A stretch of 39,355 bases of DNA from NCBI GenBank assembly GCA_035574175.1, contig DATLZB010000013.1:1-39355 (forward strand), read 5' to 3'. This stretch comes from DATLZB01 sp035574175 (GTDB lineage Bacteria; Pseudomonadota; Alphaproteobacteria; Rhizobiales; Hyphomicrobiaceae). Position numbers and translations under genes: made by a program. The notes beneath the pieces were generated by a model. The model was not told where the DNA came from, did not search any database, and saw nothing but the letters and a program-made list of their open reading frames with translations. Each line of letters begins with the position of its first letter. Within the stretch, counting starts at the first letter, position 1. Below, piece after piece: positions 17,012 through 24,926 of this stretch.

Positions 17012-17088
17012 GTCTGCCCGCTCGATCGCAGCACAATTCGACGCGGCCGAAGTGTTTCACGGTATGGTGTGCATTCGCGCATCACGCA

Positions 17089-17105
17089 GCGCCATTTTGT
17101 GGCGC
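17089..17105. other. small hairpin in the 297-base gap after the HD gene
   Basis: GCGCCA at 17089 to 17094 and TGGCGC at 17100 to 17105 form a perfect 6-base-pair stem with a TTTTG loop, about 78 bases after the HD-protein stop. The following ATTTGC is only weakly T-rich. It may be a terminator for the HD gene, but the stem is short. I see no gene in the rest of the gap from 17012 to 17308. Confidence 0.35.
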
Positions 17106-17308
17106 ATTTGCACAAAAGGCACACGCCAAGCGGCGACAGGCCGCACGAATCACCGGACAATCGCCCTCGGACAGGTTGTGCGGAACCAGAAACCAGAGTT
17201 GTCCGTTGGCGTCCCGCGGGCGGCGATTTATCCCCGCTACGGCGCATCTGTCTAAAAGGATTCTTCATAGGGGGTGAAACACGAAGACGATGACGTAAGA
17301 GGAATGCC

Positions 17309-17617
17309 ATGCTGAACAAAAGGGTTTTGGCTCCCTTTCTGACAGCCACGGTCGTATCAATGTTGTCGGCCACACCCCTTGTCGCGCACGACTGGTATCC
17401 GGCGGAATGCTGCAGCGGTCAGGACTGCGCCCCGGTGACGGGCGTCAGCTTCGTATCGTCGAGCCCGAACGAGCTTCCGGTCATGATCGTGACCACCGAG
17501 TACGGCACCAAGCCGGTACCGCGAAACATCGTACCGAGAGAGAGTCCGGACGGGCGCATGCACGCCTGCATCTTCCAGGGCCAGGTCATCTGCCTGTTCC
17601 TGCCGCCGACCAACTAA
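17309..17617 (+). CDS. small secreted cysteine-containing protein, unknown function
   Basis: This 102-residue protein has a signal peptide of about 26 residues (MLNKRVLAPFLTATVVSML, then SATPLVA). The mature part begins HDWYPAECCSGQDCAPV and contains five cysteines: a C-C pair, the C of QDC, and two near the end in MHACIFQGQVICLF. Periplasmic disulfides are likely. Proteins with this DWYP...CC...DC start are common in Hyphomicrobiales genomes as conserved hypotheticals. AGAGGA upstream of the ATG supports the start. A short T/A-richer patch before it at about 17250 to 17300 may hold its promoter, although no clear boxes stand out. Confidence 0.85.
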   Translation: MLNKRVLAPFLTATVVSMLSATPLVAHDWYPAECCSGQDCAPVTGVSFVSSSPNELPVMIVTTEYGTKPVPRNIVPRESPDGRMHACIFQGQVICLFLPPTN

Positions 17618-17771
17618 GGGTCAGCGTCCGGCAGTCCATCGTTCCCCTCTGCCGCATCGCGCACCGGGGCACCCTGCGCGGCAGGCACCGAGACTCTTAC
17701 GCTCGGAGTTCTTCGAGGAGGCACTGCCGGCGTGCGGCTTCGTGGCCGCCGACTGAGCGGCGGGGCCATGA

Positions 17772-18860
17772 CTAGCCGATCTCCTGCGCGAACCAATCTG
17801 CCGGAACCTGGTGTCCGAGGCCCCGCTGTTTGGCCCGCGTATAAACGAGGTGCGCGACGGCGGTATACTGAGCGCCGCACCCCGTGCTGTTGAGGAAGAA
17901 CGTGCGCTGCCGGTCGTCGCTGCGGCCGGCAATCCTGCCGGTGACGAGCTCGCCGAGGTCGGGAAAATCGTTCCAGTCAAGATCGCGTTCTGGGTGGTCG
18001 TGCATCTCGAAGTGGTGGCGGCGCTCCATCTCCGCAAAATCGGTTGAGGCGTACTCGAGCTCCTTGGCGCGGGTATGAAACACGACGATGTCCAGCGTGC
18101 GGAAGCAATCGTCGCAGGCTTCGTCACGCTGAAGGCAGCTCAGATGCATGCCGGGCTTCAGCCAGGCCGCGGGAAAGAACGGCACCCGGCTGTTGGTCGC
18201 CGTCACCACGATGTCGGCGCCCTCGAGCACCTCCTCCGGGGAAACCGCGGCGACCATTTCGAGCCCCATGTTGGCCGCATGCCTTTCGGCAAAGGCCGCC
18301 GCCTCGCCGGGTGTCGGCGTATAAACCTGCACGCGCGTGATGGGACGGACTTCTTTCAAGGCAAGGAGCTGCGGAAGGGCCTGGCCACCCGCACCAAACA
18401 GGGCCACACGGGCCGCGTCCTTGCGTGCGAGGTACTTGGCGCCGATGCCGTTGATGGCACCCACGCTGTACTGTTGGAGAAAGCCGTCCTGCAGCACCGA
18501 GATCAACTCGCCGGTGGCCGAGCTGAACAGGAACACCAGGCCGACGTAGCGCTGGTTTTTGGCCGCAGGGATCTTGATCCGGCGGCGCTGGCCGTTGACG
18601 ATGGGGAAAGCCACAACGTCCGAGGTCACCCGAATCGACCCAACGTCCAGGCGCGGCACGGCTCCGTCCAGCGTCTTGAGCTGGTAGGCGGCCGGCATGT
18701 CGTCCCCGACATCTGCCGAGGTGGGGATGAAGAGGTCGGTTCTACCCCGGTAAACGGCCCGACCGCGACCCAAGTCCTCATACAGGCTTTCCAGCACCGA
18801 GAGGGCATCGCTCATGGTCAACACCTGCCGGGCATCGTCGTTGGTCAACAGTAGAGCCAT
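17772..18860 (-). CDS. ornithine cyclodeaminase/mu-crystallin family protein
   Basis: This 362-residue protein has the family's NAD-binding motif VALFGAGGQALPQLLAL near residue 153, preceded by AKYLARKDAAR. The N-terminal substrate domain includes the KNQRYVGLVFLFSSATGELI block, and ATNSRVPFF follows the NAD site. In classical members an arginine that binds the substrate carboxylate stands in the RTAATSA-like block just before AKYLA; here the aligned residue is Ser132 (QQYSVGAINGIG), so ornithine is an unlikely substrate. Related proteins reduce imino acids or form part of amine-oxidising enzymes. A GGAAGGGA sequence precedes the ATG. The gene is isolated, and its 3' end faces the small secreted protein across 154 bases with no gene. 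Confidence 0.85.
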   Translation of the reverse strand: MALLLTNDDARQVLTMSDALSVLESLYEDLGRGRAVYRGRTDLFIPTSADVGDDMPAAYQLKTLDGAVPRLDVGSIRVTSDVVAFPIVNGQRRRIKIPAAKNQRYVGLVFLFSSATGELISVLQDGFLQQYSVGAINGIGAKYLARKDAARVALFGAGGQALPQLLALKEVRPITRVQVYTPTPGEAAAFAERHAANMGLEMVAAVSPEEVLEGADIVVTATNSRVPFFPAAWLKPGMHLSCLQRDEACDDCFRTLDIVVFHTRAKELEYASTDFAEMERRHHFEMHDHPERDLDWNDFPDLGELVTGRIAGRSDDRQRTFFLNSTGCGAQYTAVAHLVYTRAKQRGLGHQVPADWFAQEIG

Positions 18861-19046
18861 GTCCGTTTTCCCTTCCTGAAACGATCGGCTCTCTTAGGGG
18901 AGCAGGCGGCGCACGCCAAGCGCGCCAGCGCTCTGACCGCCCCTCAGCGGCAGGCAGCAGCTCACTCGCAAACCTGGGCACTCAGCCCTCGTGACCGAGC
19001 AGTAGTTCGTCTACACTACGGCTCCTAGCCGGGACCGGTGCGCACC

Positions 19047-19739
19047 ATGACCGACGTTGCCCAACTTCTTGCCAAGACGAAGCTTTTCGGCCTGCTCGGG
19101 GAGCAGGACCGCGATCGCATCGCGCAGCAGATGCGCCCGGTGTCGTTTACGGCCGGGCAAGCCATCTTTGCGCGCGGCGATCCCGGCACCGAAGTCTACC
19201 TCGTGCTCAAGGGGCGGGTAAGGCTGTCGGTGCTGTCACTCGAAGGCCGCGAGCTGTCGTTCACCCACGCCGGACCCGGTGACGTGTTTGGCGAGATCGC
19301 GACCCTCGATGGCGGCGCACGGACCGCGGATGCCACCGCGGTGACGGCGGTGGAGGCCATGACACTGTCGCGCGCGGCTTTGAACCGTTTCCTCGAAATC
19401 TCGCCGGAGCTGGCGCGTGCCGCGATCCTGCTGCTGTGCGGGCGCATTCGCGATGCCGATCTGCAACTCGAAGGTGTCGCGCTGCACCGCATCGAGGTAA
19501 GGCTGGCGCGGTATTTCCTGAGCTTAGTCAGCCAGCAGCATGGTCAGCCGACGGCGGGGAGCAAACCGAAGGTGGTTCTTGGTATGTCGCAGGGCGAGCT
19601 GGCGCTGCTGCTCGGCGCGAGCCGGCCAAAGGTAAATGCGGCGCTCATGCTGCTTGAGGATTCGGGGGCCATAACACGCGAGGGCGACCGATTCATTTGC
19701 GATTGTGATGAACTTAATCAAGTGGCGGAGTTCGGTTGA
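19047..19739 (+). CDS. Crp/Fnr family transcription regulator
   Basis: This 230-residue protein has an N-terminal cyclic-nucleotide-binding domain at about residues 12 to 125. The phosphate-binding cassette GDVFGEIATLDGGARTADA has Glu83, Arg92 and Thr93 in the positions that bind the ribose and phosphate of cAMP in CRP. A C-terminal winged helix follows, with helix-turn-helix MSQGELALLLGASRPKVNAA. It has no N-terminal cysteine cluster of the FNR type, so cyclic nucleotide rather than oxygen sensing is favoured. I chose ATG at 19047 over the GTG at 19038 because the family starts close to the first helix. The adenylate cyclase gene begins inside its 3' end, which strongly suggests a functional pair. 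Confidence 0.9.
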   Translation: MTDVAQLLAKTKLFGLLGEQDRDRIAQQMRPVSFTAGQAIFARGDPGTEVYLVLKGRVRLSVLSLEGRELSFTHAGPGDVFGEIATLDGGARTADATAVTAVEAMTLSRAALNRFLEISPELARAAILLLCGRIRDADLQLEGVALHRIEVRLARYFLSLVSQQHGQPTAGSKPKVVLGMSQGELALLLGASRPKVNAALMLLEDSGAITREGDRFICDCDELNQVAEFG

Positions 19740-21048
19740 CTGGCCGCTGCCGTGGCGGCGCCAGTTGAGCCCCATGAAGGCGCGCGGGCGGCTGCGCCGG
19801 TGGCGCAGCCTGCCGTTTTATTCCACGCTGCGCTGGATCGACCGCCGGCTCGCCTGGATGGCAGAGCTCGGCACCGCCGGCTATCCGTCGGACGTTCGTC
19901 GGCGGCTGATGATCCTCAACATGATCGCGTTCTTGATCGCGATCACCACGGCCGGCTATGCGCTCCAGCACGCGACTCTCGACTACGAGACCTACCGCCC
20001 CGTCATTCTCATCAACCTGGGGCTCGTGGTAATGGCCCTGCTGGTGCCGCTCGCGCACCGCCTGCATGAGATCGCAGGCGGCATCCTGATCCTCGTGTGC
20101 GAGTGCCTCGCATTGATCGCGTTCACCGCCTATCTCGGGCGGGACTCGGGCATCCACCTGCAGTACTTCGTTTTCGCGGCCGGAGCGTTCGTCGTGCTTG
20201 GGCTCGGCCGCATCAGGCTCATCATCGCCTCGGTCTCCGCCGCCCTGCTGCTGCATCTTGCCTCTTGGTTCTATTTCGCCGACAAGGCGCCGCTGATCCC
20301 GACCGACCAGGAGTTGCGCGACTCCCTTTACCTGCAGGCCGCGGTAACCACCATGGTGCTGATCGCGGCCACCGTCTGGTACGCCTTCCGGCTCGCCGAG
20401 AGGGCGCGCCAGGAAACGGACCGCCTGCTGCGCAACATTCTGCCCGACAGCGTGGTGGAGCGCCTCAAGGCCCGACCCGGCGCAGTAATCGCCGACAGCT
20501 TCCCCGAGGTTTCGATCATGTTCGCCGACATCTCGGGTTTCGTCGCCATATCGCGGCGCCTCGGTGCGGCCGGTGTCGTGGGCCTGCTCAACCGCCTGGT
20601 AAGCGAATTCGATGCGCTGGCCGCCCGCCACGGCGTGGAAAAGATCAAGACCATCGGTGATGCCTACATGGCGGCCGCCGGTCTCCCCGAGCCCGCTCCG
20701 GACCACACCCTGCGGCTCGTACGCATGGCGCTCGACATGGAGAGGCAGGTGGCGCGCCTCTCCGAGGAAACCGGGTTAAAGGTTGAGATGCGCATCGGCA
20801 TCGCCACCGGACCGGTGCTAGCCGGCGTGATCGGCGCCAAGAAGTTCAGCTATGACGTGTGGGGCGACACCGTGAACCTGGCGGCGCGCCTGGAACAGAC
20901 GGGCCAGGTTGGACGCATCCACTTGTGCGACACCTCACGGGCGAGGATCGAAGCGCACTATGCCTTCGAGGCGCACGGTCCGATCGAGATCAAGGGCCTC
21001 GGGCCGCAGCGGACCTGGTTTGTGGCGCGTGCGCAGCGGGCCGCCTGA
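19705..21048 (+). CDS. class III adenylate cyclase with six-helix membrane domain
   Basis: The protein is up to 447 residues. Six membrane helices lie at about residues 69 to 90, 98 to 118, 123 to 143, 152 to 168, 171 to 190 and 209 to 229, followed by a cyclase catalytic domain at about 266 to 440. Metal-binding aspartates are Asp275 (IMFADISGF) and Asp319 (IGDAYM). Lys315 and Asp383 (FSYDVWGDTVN) fit adenine specificity, and Asn391 and Arg395 are the transition-state pair, so a homodimer should be active. The start is uncertain: GTG 19705 or ATG 19708 overlaps the Crp-type gene by about 30 bases, while ATG 19774 starts just after it and loses only a non-conserved arginine-rich segment. Coupled translation with the regulator is likely. 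Confidence 0.92.
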   Translation: MMNLIKWRSSVDWPLPWRRQLSPMKARGRLRRWRSLPFYSTLRWIDRRLAWMAELGTAGYPSDVRRRLMILNMIAFLIAITTAGYALQHATLDYETYRPVILINLGLVVMALLVPLAHRLHEIAGGILILVCECLALIAFTAYLGRDSGIHLQYFVFAAGAFVVLGLGRIRLIIASVSAALLLHLASWFYFADKAPLIPTDQELRDSLYLQAAVTTMVLIAATVWYAFRLAERARQETDRLLRNILPDSVVERLKARPGAVIADSFPEVSIMFADISGFVAISRRLGAAGVVGLLNRLVSEFDALAARHGVEKIKTIGDAYMAAAGLPEPAPDHTLRLVRMALDMERQVARLSEETGLKVEMRIGIATGPVLAGVIGAKKFSYDVWGDTVNLAARLEQTGQVGRIHLCDTSRARIEAHYAFEAHGPIEIKGLGPQRTWFVARAQRAA

Positions 21049-21112
21049 ACAGCAACGGGCGCCGGGACCTTGCGAAGGTCGCGGCGCCCATTGGGCCATA
21101 CGAACGATACGC

Positions 21113-21535
21113 TCAGGCCGAGTTGCAACGCTTTAGGTTGGAGGGCGCGCGGCGCCAAATCATGGTCTCGCTCAGGAACTTGGAGCCGGCGTAGCCCATC
21201 ACCTTAAGGCGGCCACCGCCAAGCGGGGTGATTTCGACGCTGTACCTGCGGCTGGCGTCCGGATCATAGATCCAGCCGTTGTCATACCGCCCGCCGCCCA
21301 CCGGCTTGGCGTTGCCGATGATTTGCATGCCGCAGGCTTCCGAGTTGGCGGCGTCCTGCACCCACACGACGCGGCCGCACAAACCGTTGCCGCAGTTTAC
21401 GATCTCGACCGCGCCGCGGCCGGTGTGGTCGATCCAGATACCGGTTGCTTCGGAGGCTTGAGAAGCCGACACGGTGAAAAAGGTCGCCGCTGTGACCGCC
21501 GCCGAGGCCAGGGCCCGCTTGAAAATCCTCGACAT
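21113..21535 (-). CDS. exported DUF2147 protein
   Basis: This 140-residue protein has a signal peptide at about 1 to 27 (MSRIFKRALASAAVTAATFF, then TVSASQA). The mature part shows the DUF2147 pattern: ATGIWIDHTGRGAVEIVNC at the start, CGRVVWV, and DPDASRRYSVEITPLGGGRLKVMGY before a final SETMIWRR. Cysteines in VNCGNGLCG and SEACG could form a disulfide. DUF2147 proteins are small periplasmic beta-barrel-like proteins with no agreed function. GAGGAG lies just upstream of the ATG at 21535, so I reject the longer open frame up to 21595. It converges on the adenylate cyclase gene with a 64-base gap. Confidence 0.88.
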   Translation of the reverse strand: MSRIFKRALASAAVTAATFFTVSASQASEATGIWIDHTGRGAVEIVNCGNGLCGRVVWVQDAANSEACGMQIIGNAKPVGGGRYDNGWIYDPDASRRYSVEITPLGGGRLKVMGYAGSKFLSETMIWRRAPSNLKRCNSA

Positions 21536-21972
21536 GTTTCCACTCCTCATCGTTGGCTTCCAGAGGGGCAGAGCCTGGTGAGCTTTGCGCCCCAATCCCT
21601 AAGAATTCGCGAGCACCGCTCACGTTGTGATGAACAAGTTGCCTGAAGCTCGCCGCCCGCGCTGTTCCAGTCGGAACAAAGCTTGCGACTTCTCTGCCAG
21701 GAGAAAGGCGGGCCCGTTGCGGGCTGCCAGACAGACAGACGGAGCGACGCCAAATACAACTCAACGCCGGGCGTGGCGCGCTTGGGCTGCTCCTCGACCG
21801 TTGGGGCTGGTCGGGGAAAGGGCGCTGGCCGGGGAAACGGGCGTGTGCGGGCGGGGGGGCGCCGCAGGGGGGCGGCCACCGGACGATCCGTTCAAATTAA
21901 CTTTGTCGCAAGACTGGCAGGAGATTGGGCGCCGTCATCATCCCAAAAGGACGGCTCGGGTGCACGCTTGTG

Positions 21973-22001
21973 AAGACACCGTAGAGAAGTCAGGCTATAA
22001 T
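21973..22001 (+). promoter_or_regulatory. putative sigma-70-type promoter for the gene at 22193
   Basis: A perfect TATAAT lies at 21996 to 22001, rare in such GC-rich DNA. AAGACA at 21973 to 21978 matches four of six bases of TTGACA at the ideal 17-base spacing. Transcription would start near 22008 and give a 5' leader of about 185 bases before the ATG at 22193. The call rests on sequence only. Confidence 0.45.
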
Positions 22002-22046
22002 GATGCTAGGTTGCGGGCTCCGCGAGGAGGTTGGGGTCCAGTCCGT

Positions 22047-22085
22047 CGGCGCTGAGTGCCCAGCGCCGTTGTTCCAGGGGGAACA
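22047..22085 (+). promoter_or_regulatory. two adjacent hairpins in the predicted 5' leader
   Basis: CGGCGCTG at 22047 to 22054 pairs perfectly with CAGCGCCG at 22061 to 22068 around a 6-base loop. Right after it, TGTTCC at 22070 to 22075 pairs with GGAACA at 22080 to 22085 around a 4-base loop. Both lie downstream of the putative TATAAT. They could stabilise the leader or be part of a small RNA; I recognise no known riboswitch. Confidence 0.4.
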
Positions 22086-22192
22086 GCGGCCGAGCAGGAA
22101 CTAGGGCAGATTGAACCTACCAATGACCAGCGGCGACTAACGTTCGAGGTTGCTGCAGAGCAGAAACGAACTCGGACCAGATGGAGACTGCC

Positions 22193-22699
22193 ATGAAGAA
22201 GACCGTTATCGCCCTCACCGCCGCCGCTTTCATGGTTCCGGCGTTGTCGCCGCCGCCAGCCCAAGCGGGTGGCCGCGGCGTGGCCATCGGCGTGGGCGTC
22301 GGCCTCGGACTTGGCTTGCTGGCCGCCGGCGCGGCCGCCGAGGAACAGCGCCGCCGGGAGGCCTACGAGGCCCAGGTTCGCAGGCAACGTGCCGCGGCGG
22401 CAGCCCGCGCGGCGGCTGCGAAGAAGGCGGCAGCGGCGGCCAAGGCCGAAAAGCAGGCCGAGAGTGCTCAAGTCGCGGCCAGCGCTCAGGTTGCCAAGAC
22501 CCCGCCTGTGGCCAAGAAGACCACTACCGACAGCGATGCGCCGGCAGCCAAGGTCGAGCCGGTGGCTTCGAGCGCGGTTGCCTCGAGCGGCACGACCGGA
22601 AGCACTACGGCTCAGCCCGCCTCGCTCGACTGCAAGGCGTTTATTCCGAGTGCCGGTATGGTGATCTCGGTTCCCTGCGACGAGCAGCGCCCACAGTAG
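22193..22699 (+). CDS. exported alanine/lysine-rich protein, unknown function
   Basis: This 168-residue protein has a signal peptide MKKTVIALTAAAFMVPALS ending near PAQA. A glycine-rich hydrophobic stretch at about residues 30 to 45 (GVAIGVGVGLGLGLLAAG) could be a second membrane segment. A strongly alanine-, arginine- and lysine-rich helix at about 46 to 95 is probably coiled coil, followed by a disordered Ser/Thr/Pro/Ala region. The last 25 residues contain two cysteines (LDCKAFIPSAG and SVPCDEQ) and look ordered. GGAG six bases before the ATG favours this start over the in-frame ATG at 22181. The long-helix layout recalls envelope-spanning or peptidoglycan-contacting proteins, but no domain is recognisable. 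A hairpin terminator follows 29 bases after the stop. Confidence 0.75.
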   Translation: MKKTVIALTAAAFMVPALSPPPAQAGGRGVAIGVGVGLGLGLLAAGAAAEEQRRREAYEAQVRRQRAAAAARAAAAKKAAAAAKAEKQAESAQVAASAQVAKTPPVAKKTTTDSDAPAAKVEPVASSAVASSGTTGSTTAQPASLDCKAFIPSAGMVISVPCDEQRPQ

Positions 22700-22728
22700 C
22701 GCCGCCGCGAGATAGCGGAGAACATCTG

Positions 22729-22753
22729 CAATGGCCCTTTGTGAGGGCCATTG
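22729..22753 (+). terminator. strong hairpin, probable terminator of the gene at 22193
   Basis: CAATGGCCCT at 22729 to 22738 and AGGGCCATTG at 22744 to 22753 form a perfect 10-base-pair stem around TTGTG. The following CTATTTAT is T-rich but not a clean T-tract. Its position 29 bases after a stop codon and before an unrelated operon fits a rho-independent terminator. Confidence 0.7.
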
Positions 22754-22901
22754 CTATTTATGAGGTAGGGCCACGGGCAGCGCGTTAGGCCTCGGTGCGC
22801 GTGCGCAAGAGGCCGGGCGCAGCTCGGCTGTGCCGCTTTGGGGGTCGGCCATGGCATGGACATCCGGCGTGCGCGCTGGCAAGCGTGCTAAGTCGGTCAA
22901 C

Positions 22902-24029
22902 ATGATTCCGAAGATTGCCTATCGGAATCTGTTTCATGACCGGCTAAGCTTGGTCGTCACCCTGGTCGGCATCGTGTTTTCGGTCGTCCTGCTCGCCGTG
23001 CAGTGCGGGATCTATCTCGGCGTGCAGCGCACCATTGCCGCCATGATGGACCACACCGAAGGCGATCTCTGGATCGTTCCCTTCGGCACCAAGAGCTTCG
23101 ATGATCCTTCCCTGCTCTCCGGCCGCGAGCGGTTCATCGCGCTGTCGACGCCCGGTGTGGCGAGCGTTGAGGACTTGGTCGTCGGCTTCTCCAACTGGCG
23201 AAAGCCAGCCGGCGGCATCACCGCGATCATGCTCGTCGGCTCGAGCTGGTGGACGGGCGGGCTTTCGCCCTGGGATGTAACCCAGGGCAGCGTCGATGCC
23301 CTGCACGCGCCGGGCGCCGTTGCCGTCGATGAAACCTACTTCGCCGATTTGGGCGTTACGGGCATCGGCGAAACCGCCGAGATCAACGGCAACAAGGTTA
23401 CGATAGCCGCCGCGACGCACGGCATTCGCTCCTTTATCACCATGCCCTACGTGTTCACAACGCTCGACCGCGCCCGTTCGCTAATCGATGCGTCCGCCGA
23501 ACAGGCGTCCTACACGCTGGTGCGCCTGGCGCCGGGCGCCGACATCGAGAAAGTGCGGGCCGACCTTGCCGCCCGCCTCAAGGATACCGAGGTTCTCACC
23601 CGTGAGGAGTTCCGCCAGCGTAGCCTCGACTATTGGATGTTCCAGACCGGGGCCGGGTTCGCCGTCATCGCCGGCGCCTTGTTGGCGCTGATTGTCGGTA
23701 TCGTCATCGTCGCCCAGACGCTCTATGCGAGCACCAAGGACCATCTCAACGAGTTCGCCACGCTGCGCGCGCTCGGCGCCTCTGCCGGCTACATCAACAA
23801 GGTCATTCTGATCCAGGCCCTGCTCAGCGCCGTGCTCGGCTACGGGTTCGGTATGGCTCTGAGCGGGCTTGCCATCTGGGCGACGCCGCCGACCGCGTTG
23901 CTGATCATCATGACGCCGGGGCTGGCGGCGGCGCTGTTTGCGGTCACCATCGCCATGTGCATCATTGCCGCCATGTCCTCAATCTTCAAAGTGATCCGAA
24001 TCGATCCGGCCGGGGTGTTCCAGAGGTAG
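22902..24029 (+). CDS. ABC exporter permease (FtsX/DevC type)
   Basis: From the ATG at 22902 the protein is 375 residues. It has an opening helix right after IAYRNLFHDRLSLVVTLVG, a periplasmic domain at about 45 to 250, and three C-terminal helices, the layout of the FtsX-like MacB/DevC permeases. The block LRALGASAGYINKVILIQA in the cytoplasmic coupling region is typical, with an arginine-leucine-glycine turn. Family proteins usually start just before the IAYRNL block. An ATG at 22851 with GGGGG upstream is an alternative start adding 17 residues. The ATPase and fusion-protein genes follow in the same direction, making a three-part exporter of the DevBCA kind, which in cyanobacteria moves glycolipids. 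The substrate here is unknown. Confidence 0.9.
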   Translation: MIPKIAYRNLFHDRLSLVVTLVGIVFSVVLLAVQCGIYLGVQRTIAAMMDHTEGDLWIVPFGTKSFDDPSLLSGRERFIALSTPGVASVEDLVVGFSNWRKPAGGITAIMLVGSSWWTGGLSPWDVTQGSVDALHAPGAVAVDETYFADLGVTGIGETAEINGNKVTIAAATHGIRSFITMPYVFTTLDRARSLIDASAEQASYTLVRLAPGADIEKVRADLAARLKDTEVLTREEFRQRSLDYWMFQTGAGFAVIAGALLALIVGIVIVAQTLYASTKDHLNEFATLRALGASAGYINKVILIQALLSAVLGYGFGMALSGLAIWATPPTALLIIMTPGLAAALFAVTIAMCIIAAMSSIFKVIRIDPAGVFQR

Positions 24030-24130
24030 CGCCGCCACCGGCTTTCTCTGTTGCCGCTCCGGGGCGGCGATTCAAGCCGGGCTCGGCCGGTTGGGAGTTG
24101 GCACAAGGTTTTTGCGGGAGCGTTCGCCGG

Positions 24131-24889
24131 ATGGCAGAGGGTCCGACAGCAGCCACCTCGAACGGCGCCATTCTGGAGGCTAAGGGCATCGTCAAGGTGC
24201 TCGGCACCGGCGCGGGCGAGATCAAGATTCTCAAGGGCATCGATCTGCAGCTCAAGGGCGGCGAGCTGACACTGCTGATGGGGCCGTCCGGGAGCGGCAA
24301 GACCACGCTGCTGTCGATCCTCGGCTGTATTCTTTCGCCGAGCGGCGGACACGTGGAGATCGCGGGGCTCTCGACTGCGGGCCTGAACTCGGAAGGGCTC
24401 GCCGACCTGCGCCGCAGGCACGTTGGTTTCGTGTTCCAGTCCTACAACCTGTTTCCTACCCTGACGGCGCTCGAGAACGTGCTCCTTGCTCTCGACGTGC
24501 GCGACGACGACTCGGCCGACCCCTACGAGAAGGCTCGGGAGGCGCTGGCGGCGGTCGGGCTTTCACATCGCGCCAATTCCTATCCGGCCAAACTGAGCGG
24601 CGGGGAAAAGCAGCGCGTGGCAATCGCCCGGGCGCTGGCCGGCTCGCCGTCGGTAATCCTGGCTGACGAGCCGACGGCGGCGCTCGACAGCGAGAACGGC
24701 AAGGCGGTGATGGCGCTGCTGGCGCAGGTGGCGCAGGATCCCCGTCGCGCCGTGCTGGCGGTCACGCACGATCATCGCACGTTGGGCTATGCCGATCGTA
24801 TCCTCGGCATAGAGGACGGCCGCATCAATTCCGACAAACGGCCCCAAAAAGAGGCGGCTGGCGGCCATGTCGGCGGCGGAGTGCACTAG
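24131..24889 (+). CDS. ABC exporter ATP-binding protein (DevA/LolD/MacB type)
   Basis: This 252-residue ATPase has a Walker A motif GPSGSGKTT at residues 51 to 59, Q-loop Gln103 in VFQSYNLFPTLTALEN, signature LSGGEKQRVAIARAL from 155, Walker B VILADEPTAALD from 175 and an H-loop histidine in VTHDH. The set is complete, so the protein should hydrolyse ATP. The sequence is closest to the MacB/LolD/DevA subgroup, which works with FtsX-like permeases such as the one just upstream. The frame runs open far upstream inside the permease gene, but ATG 24131 with GGGAG ten bases before it fits the family start. A 101-base gap separates it from the permease; 37 bases separate it from the fusion-protein gene. 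Confidence 0.92.
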   Translation: MAEGPTAATSNGAILEAKGIVKVLGTGAGEIKILKGIDLQLKGGELTLLMGPSGSGKTTLLSILGCILSPSGGHVEIAGLSTAGLNSEGLADLRRRHVGFVFQSYNLFPTLTALENVLLALDVRDDDSADPYEKAREALAAVGLSHRANSYPAKLSGGEKQRVAIARALAGSPSVILADEPTAALDSENGKAVMALLAQVAQDPRRAVLAVTHDHRTLGYADRILGIEDGRINSDKRPQKEAAGGHVGGGVH

Positions 24890-24926
24890 GTCCGCTTGAG
24901 GGCGGCGAGCAAGAGGCGGAAGCGGC

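Larger units (their letters stand above)
21536..22192. other. 657-base non-coding region between divergent exported-protein genes
   Basis: No frame here has a recognisable domain together with a ribosome site. The open frames seen on both strands have low-complexity, proline/arginine-rich translations typical of GC-rich non-coding DNA. From about 21802 to 21877 the plus strand is extremely G-rich, with many runs of three to seven Gs and an imperfect tandem repeat at 21807 to 21843 (CTGGTCGGGGAAAGGGCG, then CTGGCCGGGGAAACGGGCG). The right part holds a good -10 box and two hairpins, listed separately. Confidence 0.6.

Noticed and set aside
19002..19019. GTAGT and ACTAC arms around an 8-base spacer just before the Crp-type gene, as an operator.
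   Set aside because: Five-base arms are expected by chance in a gap of this size, and the sequence does not match a CRP or FNR site.
21627..22055. Open frames in the 657-base gap that could be small genes.
   Set aside because: No ribosome site together with a recognisable domain; translations are Arg/Pro/Gly-rich repeats arising from the G-run tract.
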